From AC-32 sp035473395 (GTDB lineage: Bacteria > Actinomycetota > Thermoleophilia > Gaiellales > Gaiellaceae), in contig DATIOF010000057.1 in the NCBI GenBank assembly GCA_035473395.1, positions 1 through 16,871 on the forward strand: a stretch of DNA of 16,871 nt, read 5' to 3'. The notes below the pieces were generated by a model. The model worked only from the letters and a program-made list of their open reading frames with translations, was not told the origin of the DNA and did no database searches. Made by a program: the position numbers and the translations under genes. Shown piece by piece: positions 13,486 through 16,871 of the stretch (position 1 is the stretch's first letter; every line of letters starts with the position of its first letter).

Positions 13486-14958
13486 ATGGACGGAATGTTC
13501 TGGTCCTCGGTCGGATGGCGGACTCGGATCGCAGCGGCCGCGGCGGGCGCTCTGATGGCGGCGCTGCTCGTCGTGGCGACCGCGGCGGCGAAGCCTCCGC
13601 CACCACCCGCGAACGTGCCGTGCGCGGGCCAGGCTGCCCTGGTGGCGGCTATCAACGCCGCCAACTCGGCCGGCGGCGGCACGCTGAACCTTGCCTCGCA
13701 TTGCCACTACAACCTGACGACCGCCGACAACGGCGAGAACGGGCTGCCTGTGATCATGACCAAGATCACGGTGAACGGCCGCGACGCGACGATCGACGGG
13801 ACCGGCTCGGTGCGGGTCTTCGAGGTCGACGGCCCCGGTGGGAACCTGTCGCTTCACGATCTGACGGTCACCGGTGGCTCGGCCCAGGACTTCGGCGGCG
13901 GGATCGCAAACGTCGGCGGCACCGTGAGCCTGGGTCACAGCAGCGTGACCGGCAACTCCGCAGCTGCGGCGGGCGGTGGCATCGCCAGCGCCACCTTCGA
14001 TCCGTCGAGCCCGGCCACGCTCACCCTGAACGACAGCTCCGTGACCGGCAACCAGCAGACGGCCTCGGGGAACGACGGACTGGGCGGCGGCGGGATCGCC
14101 AACCTCGTGGGCACCGTGACGCTGAACAACAGCGAGGTGAACGGCAACACGGCGCAGGGGTTCGTCGGCGGCGGGATCGCCAGCGGCGACTACTTCAACT
14201 TCACCAGCACCGACAGCGTGCTGACCGTGAACCACAGTGAGGTGAACGGCAACACCGCCCCGCACGCCGGAGGTGGCGGCATCCAGAACCTGCTCGGATC
14301 GGTCACGGTCGACCACAGCGAGGTCAATGGGAACACCTCGCTCAACGGGGGCGGGATCTCCAGTGGGAACGCTGGCAGCTCGAGCGTGGCCCATCTGAGA
14401 GTCGACCACAGCCAGGTCAATGGGAACACGGCCACCGGCGGCCCCGGTGGCGAGGGTCCGCCCATCGCCGCGGGCGGCATTGCCAACGGCAGCGACGCCG
14501 TGATCGACCACAGCCAGGTGGATCACAACACCACCCCACGTGGCATCGGTGCCGGGATCGTCAACCACGGGTCGATGATCGTGAAGCACTCCGAGCTGAA
14601 CGGGAACACCGCTGCCGCGAGCGGCATCTTCGGCTCGGGGGGCGGGATCCTCAACTCGGAGGGCCCGCCCGGCACGACACCGGCGGTCCTCACCATCGAC
14701 CACAGCGAGGTGAACGACAACCGCGCCGGTGGCTACGGTGGCGGTATCGCGAACGGCGTGCCCCTGCCTCCCGGGCCGCCGCCGCTGATCGGCGGGACGC
14801 TTACGCTCAAGCACAGCGAAGTGCGCCACAACAACGCCTCGCACGGAGGCGGCATCTTCAACAACGGCGGAGCGGTGACGCTCGACCACACGACGGTCAC
14901 CGCCAACCAAGTGGACAACTGCGAGCCGACGGGCACCATCGCCGGCTGCACGGGGTAA
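13486..14958 (+). CDS. secreted right-handed beta-helix repeat protein
   Basis: The 490-residue protein has a signal peptide (hydrophobic 15-34, likely cut near Ala35) and a Pro-rich linker, so it is exported. The mature part begins like parallel beta-helix proteins of the Pmp/choice-of-anchor type (AALVAAINAANSAGGGTLNL, then VNGRDATIDGTG). It continues with about 11 turns built on HSEVNGNTA followed by GGGIAN. Such solenoids serve as adhesins, surface proteins or polysaccharide-active enzymes; no catalytic set is visible here. Cysteine pairs near each end (46 and 72, and two in the last 13 residues) could staple the ends. ATG 13486 has GGGAG 6 bases upstream. There is no membrane anchor or sorting signal at the C-terminus, so it is probably released. 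Confidence 0.82.
   Translation: MDGMFWSSVGWRTRIAAAAAGALMAALLVVATAAAKPPPPPANVPCAGQAALVAAINAANSAGGGTLNLASHCHYNLTTADNGENGLPVIMTKITVNGRDATIDGTGSVRVFEVDGPGGNLSLHDLTVTGGSAQDFGGGIANVGGTVSLGHSSVTGNSAAAAGGGIASATFDPSSPATLTLNDSSVTGNQQTASGNDGLGGGGIANLVGTVTLNNSEVNGNTAQGFVGGGIASGDYFNFTSTDSVLTVNHSEVNGNTAPHAGGGGIQNLLGSVTVDHSEVNGNTSLNGGGISSGNAGSSSVAHLRVDHSQVNGNTATGGPGGEGPPIAAGGIANGSDAVIDHSQVDHNTTPRGIGAGIVNHGSMIVKHSELNGNTAAASGIFGSGGGILNSEGPPGTTPAVLTIDHSEVNDNRAGGYGGGIANGVPLPPGPPPLIGGTLTLKHSEVRHNNASHGGGIFNNGGAVTLDHTTVTANQVDNCEPTGTIAGCTG
14131..14429 (+). repeat. near-identical DNA repeats inside the beta-helix gene
   Basis: The 20-base unit starting AGCGAGGTGAACGG recurs at 14131, 14235, 14317 and 14410 with one to a few changes. 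The copies at 14317 and 14410 share even the AATGGG codon choice, so they arose by recent duplication rather than by selection on protein alone. Weaker copies extend over about 13930-14900. Confidence 0.7.
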
Positions 14959-14978
14959 CCGCTCGACAGGAAGCACAT

Positions 14979-15007
14979 GCAGGCCCGGCTCACCCAGCCG
15001 GGCCTGC
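14979..15007. terminator. 12-bp hairpin between convergent beta-helix and GFA-TPR genes
   Basis: GCAGGCCCGGCT (14979-14990) and AGCCGGGCCTGC (14996-15007) form a perfect 12-bp stem with a CACCC loop. It lies 20 bases after one stop and 7 before the other, so it probably terminates both. Only a weak pyrimidine tail (TCTCCTT) follows on the plus strand. Confidence 0.75.
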
Positions 15008-15014
15008 TCTCCTT

Positions 15015-15692
15015 CTAGTCGCGGATCAGCTCGCCGAAGGCGGGCTCGTCGCGGATCGGATCGAAGTCGGAGTCCCCGCTCGCCATCGCGCGGACGCCGT
15101 CCCACTGCTCGGCCGCGCGCGCAAGGTGCTCGAGCGCGTCGGCCGTTCGGCCGGCGAGGCTCTCGGCGCACGCCGTGTTGTAGAGCAGCATGCCGTTGTC
15201 GGGGTAGGCCTCGAGCAGCTCGCGCCCGCGGTCGGCCGCTTCGGCGTACTTGCCGGCCTCGTAGAGCGGCTGCGCCGTCTCCCACACCTCGGCGGCATGG
15301 CGTGCGACCGACTCAGGCAGCCCGATCCAGGCGTGCCGCCTCGTGTCGTAGCCGGACTCGGTCGGCGGCGGAAAGGTCGGGTCGGCGAAGGCGCCGACCG
15401 AGACGACGACCAGCTCGGGCTCGGTCGGCTCGGTGTAGAAGACCTGGGAGCCGCAGTCGGGGCAGAAGTGGAAGACGTGCTCCTTACGGTCCGGCTGGTC
15501 CGAGATGCGCGAGTAATCGTTGTAGCGGCCCTCGACGGTGACCTGGTCCGCCTTGAAGCCGGCCTGCATCCCGAAGGCGCTCCCGGTGCGGCGCTGGCAG
15601 GCCAGGCAGTTGCAGATCGAGACGGCGAACGGCTCGTCGTCGACGGTGAGGCGGAGCTGGCCGCAGTGACAGGTCGCTTCTCGAGTCGCCAT
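15015..15692 (-). CDS. GFA (CENP-V) zinc-domain protein fused to TPR repeats
   Basis: Residues 1-125 are a GFA domain with all its zinc cysteines: CHC (Cys8, Cys10), CNCLAC (Cys27, Cys29, Cys32) and CPDC (Cys77, Cys80). The family is named for glutathione-dependent formaldehyde-activating enzyme, although most members have unproven activity. Residues 133-225 form two TPR-like helix pairs (EAGKYAEAADRGRELLEAYP, then YNTACAESLAGRTADALEHL) and a closing helix DSDFDPIRDEPAFGELIRD. TPRs usually bind partner proteins. This fusion is unusual, as GFA proteins are normally about 120-160 residues. ATG 15692 stands 8 bases after a TACGTT -10 box with no Shine-Dalgarno sequence, so it is probably leaderless. 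If the host makes mycothiol rather than glutathione, the named reaction is unlikely. Confidence 0.85.
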   Translation of the reverse strand: MATREATCHCGQLRLTVDDEPFAVSICNCLACQRRTGSAFGMQAGFKADQVTVEGRYNDYSRISDQPDRKEHVFHFCPDCGSQVFYTEPTEPELVVVSVGAFADPTFPPPTESGYDTRRHAWIGLPESVARHAAEVWETAQPLYEAGKYAEAADRGRELLEAYPDNGMLLYNTACAESLAGRTADALEHLARAAEQWDGVRAMASGDSDFDPIRDEPAFGELIRD

Positions 15693-15700
15693 CGATGCGA

Positions 15701-15729
15701 AACGTAACCGCCTGGAGCGACGTTAGTGT
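15701..15729. promoter_or_regulatory. interlocked divergent promoters, GFA-TPR and membrane protein
   Basis: On the minus strand TACGTT (15706-15701) lies 8 bases before ATG 15692. On the plus strand TAGTGT (15724-15729) lies upstream of the membrane-protein gene. The two -10 boxes are exactly 17 bases apart, so each occupies the position where the other's -35 would be. Polymerase could occupy only one direction at a time. Confidence 0.4.
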
Positions 15730-15736
15730 GCGGCTG

Positions 15737-15754
15737 GTGAGGCTGTCGGCGTGA
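15737..15754 (+). other. candidate five-codon leaderless upstream ORF
   Basis: GTG 15737 lies 7 bases after the TAGTGT -10 box and opens a frame reading MRLSA and TGA. The TGA (15752-15754) overlaps the GTG start (15751) of the membrane-protein gene in a GTGA. The uORF also contains the GGTGAGG that acts as Shine-Dalgarno for that gene. This fits translational coupling but could be chance. Confidence 0.3.
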
Positions 15755-16527
15755 CGGTGCTGGCGCTGAAGGTTCTGCTCGCGCCGACCTTCGTGGTCGC
15801 CACCTCGCTCATCTCGCGCCGGTTCGGTGTGGTGGTCGCGGGAGTCGTGGCCGGGTTGCCGGCGATCGCGGGGCCGATCTTGCTCGTGCTTGCGCTCGAT
15901 CACGGGCACTCGTTCGCCCGGAGCGCGGCGACGGGAACCTTGCTCGGCATCGTCGCGCTCGTCGTGTTCGTGCTCGCCTTCGCCTGGGTCTGCCTGCGCG
16001 CATCGTGGCCGTGGGCGCTTGCGGCCGGCTGGGGGTCGTTCGCGGCCGTGATCGTCGCGCTGAGCCCGGTCCACGTGGGACCGGTTGTGGCCTTCACGCT
16101 CGCCTGCGGTGCCTGCGTCGGCGGGCTCGTGCTACTACCGCGCGGGGCGCGGGCGTCGGCAGAGCCTCAGACCTACCCGCGCTACGACCTCGCCTTGCGC
16201 GCGGCCTGCGCTGTCGTCCCGGTCGTCTCCGTGACGGCGGCCGCGCGACTGCTCGGGCCGCACCTCAGCGGCCTGGTCGCCGCGTTTCCGGTGATCACAC
16301 CGGTGCTCGCCGCGTTCACGCTCGCCCAGAGCGGCCCGCTGGAGGCTGTTCGGCTCCTGCGGGGGATGACGCTCGGCTTCTTCGCGTATGCGCTCTTCTG
16401 TCTGACGGTGAGCCTCGGAATCCACGGCCTCGGAATCGCTGCCGTGTTCCTCCTTGCCACGCTGGTGGCCCTTGCCGCGCAGACAGCGGCGGTGGCGGTC
16501 AGCCGTCAGAGCGCGCCGGCGAGCTAA
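15751..16527 (+). CDS. polytopic membrane protein with internal duplication, function unknown
   Basis: I do not recognise a named family. The 258-residue protein is strongly hydrophobic, with about 8 membrane segments, few charges and no extra domain. Its halves are related: GVVVAGVVAGLPAIAGPILL (26-45) followed by HG...TGTLLG aligns with LSGLVAAFPVITPVLAAFTL (about 172-191) followed by SG...RGMTLG. Such two-fold architecture is common in small transporters and exporters. GTG 15751 is the first start in the frame and has GGTGAGG 8 bases upstream (15736-15742). It is divergent from GFA-TPR, with interlocked promoters. The TAA stop lies in a small hairpin. Confidence 0.75.
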   Translation: MTVLALKVLLAPTFVVATSLISRRFGVVVAGVVAGLPAIAGPILLVLALDHGHSFARSAATGTLLGIVALVVFVLAFAWVCLRASWPWALAAGWGSFAAVIVALSPVHVGPVVAFTLACGACVGGLVLLPRGARASAEPQTYPRYDLALRAACAVVPVVSVTAAARLLGPHLSGLVAAFPVITPVLAAFTLAQSGPLEAVRLLRGMTLGFFAYALFCLTVSLGIHGLGIAAVFLLATLVALAAQTAAVAVSRQSAPAS

Positions 16528-16536
16528 AAAGCTCGC
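16519..16536 (+). terminator. 7-bp hairpin over the membrane-protein stop codon
   Basis: GCGAGCT (16519-16525) and AGCTCGC (16530-16536) form a perfect stem with an AAAA loop, including the first base of the TAA stop. The stem is short and no T-run follows, so it may be only a weak terminator. The next gene has its own likely -10 box just downstream. Confidence 0.3.
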
Positions 16537-16555
16537 TTCGCTCGCCTCCTAGGAG

Positions 16556-16590
16556 TACGCTGGTTCCACGTGTGCTCGCTCCTGGCGAGC
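16556..16590 (+). promoter_or_regulatory. -10 box and leader hairpin before the last gene
   Basis: TACGCT (16556-16561) fits TANNNT and would start transcription near 16568. The resulting leader of about 45 bases contains GCTCGC (16574-16579) and GCGAGC (16585-16590), a 6-bp stem with a 5-base loop, placed 10 bases before the AAAGGAG ribosome site. No -35 is evident. Confidence 0.3.
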
Positions 16591-16613
16591 GGGAGAAGGC
16601 AAAGGAGTCGCTC

Positions 16614-16871
16614 GTGGTTGCCAGCGAGGTGACGAAGCGCATTCTGGCGGACTACGAGGCCGGTGATCTGATCACGACCTGCGCCTGGTGCGGGCGCGTC
16701 GAGGTCGACGACGAGTGGGTCCTCGCGCCTCACGCGGCGCTCGAGGCGATCGACTCTCAGTACACGCTCTCCCATTCGATCTGCCCGACGTGCGCGACCC
16801 GTTGGTCGAGCAGCACTAGCCGACTCTCAGGCAGTCCCGTCGACGACCGACTGAGCCGCCTCGACGAGCAC
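16614..16871 (+). CDS. small CxxC/CxxC zinc-ribbon-like protein, 3' end cut by window
   Basis: The frame is open for 86 codons to the window edge, so the C-terminus is missing. GTG 16614 has AAAGGAG 6 bases upstream, which fixes the start. The sequence holds CAWCGRV, an acidic and tryptophan stretch (VDDEWVLAPH), then LSHSICPTC. This CxWC...SHxICPxC pattern is known from short cysteine modules found next to receiver and PAS domains in bacterial signalling proteins, where it probably binds a metal. Here it stands near the N-terminus of a separate small protein, after a short helix (SEVTKRILADYEAG). Its function is unknown; a signalling or redox/metal role is only suggested by the motif. Confidence 0.75.
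   Translation, partial: MVASEVTKRILADYEAGDLITTCAWCGRVEVDDEWVLAPHAALEAIDSQYTLSHSICPTCATRWSSSTSRLSGSPVDDRLSRLDEH

Noticed and set aside
13486..14958. CRISPR-like array suggested by regular short repeats
   Set aside because: The repeats are in frame, coding and degenerate, with spacers of uneven length that encode the same GGGI pattern. They are protein repeats.
13291..15285. 664-codon open frame on the minus strand across the beta-helix gene
   Set aside because: It is antisense to a gene with signal peptide, ribosome site and protein repeats; its valine/histidine/arginine-rich repeats are the shadow of those DNA repeats. Only its last 15 codons, outside the gene, carry a meaningful motif, reported as a gene-tail remnant.
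16524..16775. 83-codon minus-strand frame at the right end
   Set aside because: Antisense to a frame with a strong ribosome site and paired CxxC motifs; no recognisable features of its own.

Overview
The window is one continuous stretch of high-GC (roughly 70%) bacterial chromosome with about 15 genes, one RNA gene and very short spacers. Gene content (FtsEX, an RNB exonuclease, SmpB, tmRNA, tandem GNAT proteins, Tat-exported proteins) and base composition point to Actinomycetota. A deep-branching class such as Thermoleophilia fits best, but that placement is inference from gene style, not a database result.

Left part (1-4034, + strand): a core operon of ftsE, ftsX (start/stop overlap) and a short RNB/S1 exoribonuclease, then smpB behind its own likely promoter. 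Middle (4080-5082, - strand): a two-gene operon under the best-looking promoter of the window, encoding a Tat-exported barrel protein and an Hcp-family tube protein, translationally coupled. Divergent from it lies a class I methyltransferase with an NPPY motif (5212-6699). It overlaps tail-to-tail with two coupled GNAT acetyltransferase genes (6683-8121, - strand). A large PAS-GAF-PAS histidine kinase (8184-10415) ends 5 bases before the tmRNA gene ssrA (10421-10785). The ribonuclease, SmpB and tmRNA, the core of ribosome rescue, therefore sit within about 9 kb.

Right part: a small HNH-like protein with a recombinase-type helix-turn-helix (- strand, lower GC) faces ssrA and is divergent from an LtrA-family membrane protein. 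An alpha/beta hydrolase follows, then a short spacer carrying two decayed copies of a gene tail. Next come a secreted repeat-rich beta-helix protein, a GFA-type zinc protein fused to TPRs (- strand), a polytopic membrane protein with an internal duplication, and the first 86 codons of a small CxxC/CxxC protein that runs off the window.

The most striking cross-cutting signal is regulatory. At five genes a TANNNT -10 box stands 7-8 bases before the best start codon (smpB, the methyltransferase, the tandem GNAT, ltrA, GFA-TPR), which implies leaderless mRNAs. A sixth site gives a five-codon leaderless mini-ORF that overlaps the start of the membrane-protein gene. Two divergent intergenic regions have mirrored or interlocked promoters. 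The convergent gene pairs smpB/hcp, ssrA/HNH gene and beta-helix/GFA-TPR are separated by GC-rich hairpins without U-tracts. There is no CRISPR array, insertion sequence, tRNA gene or complete mobile element.
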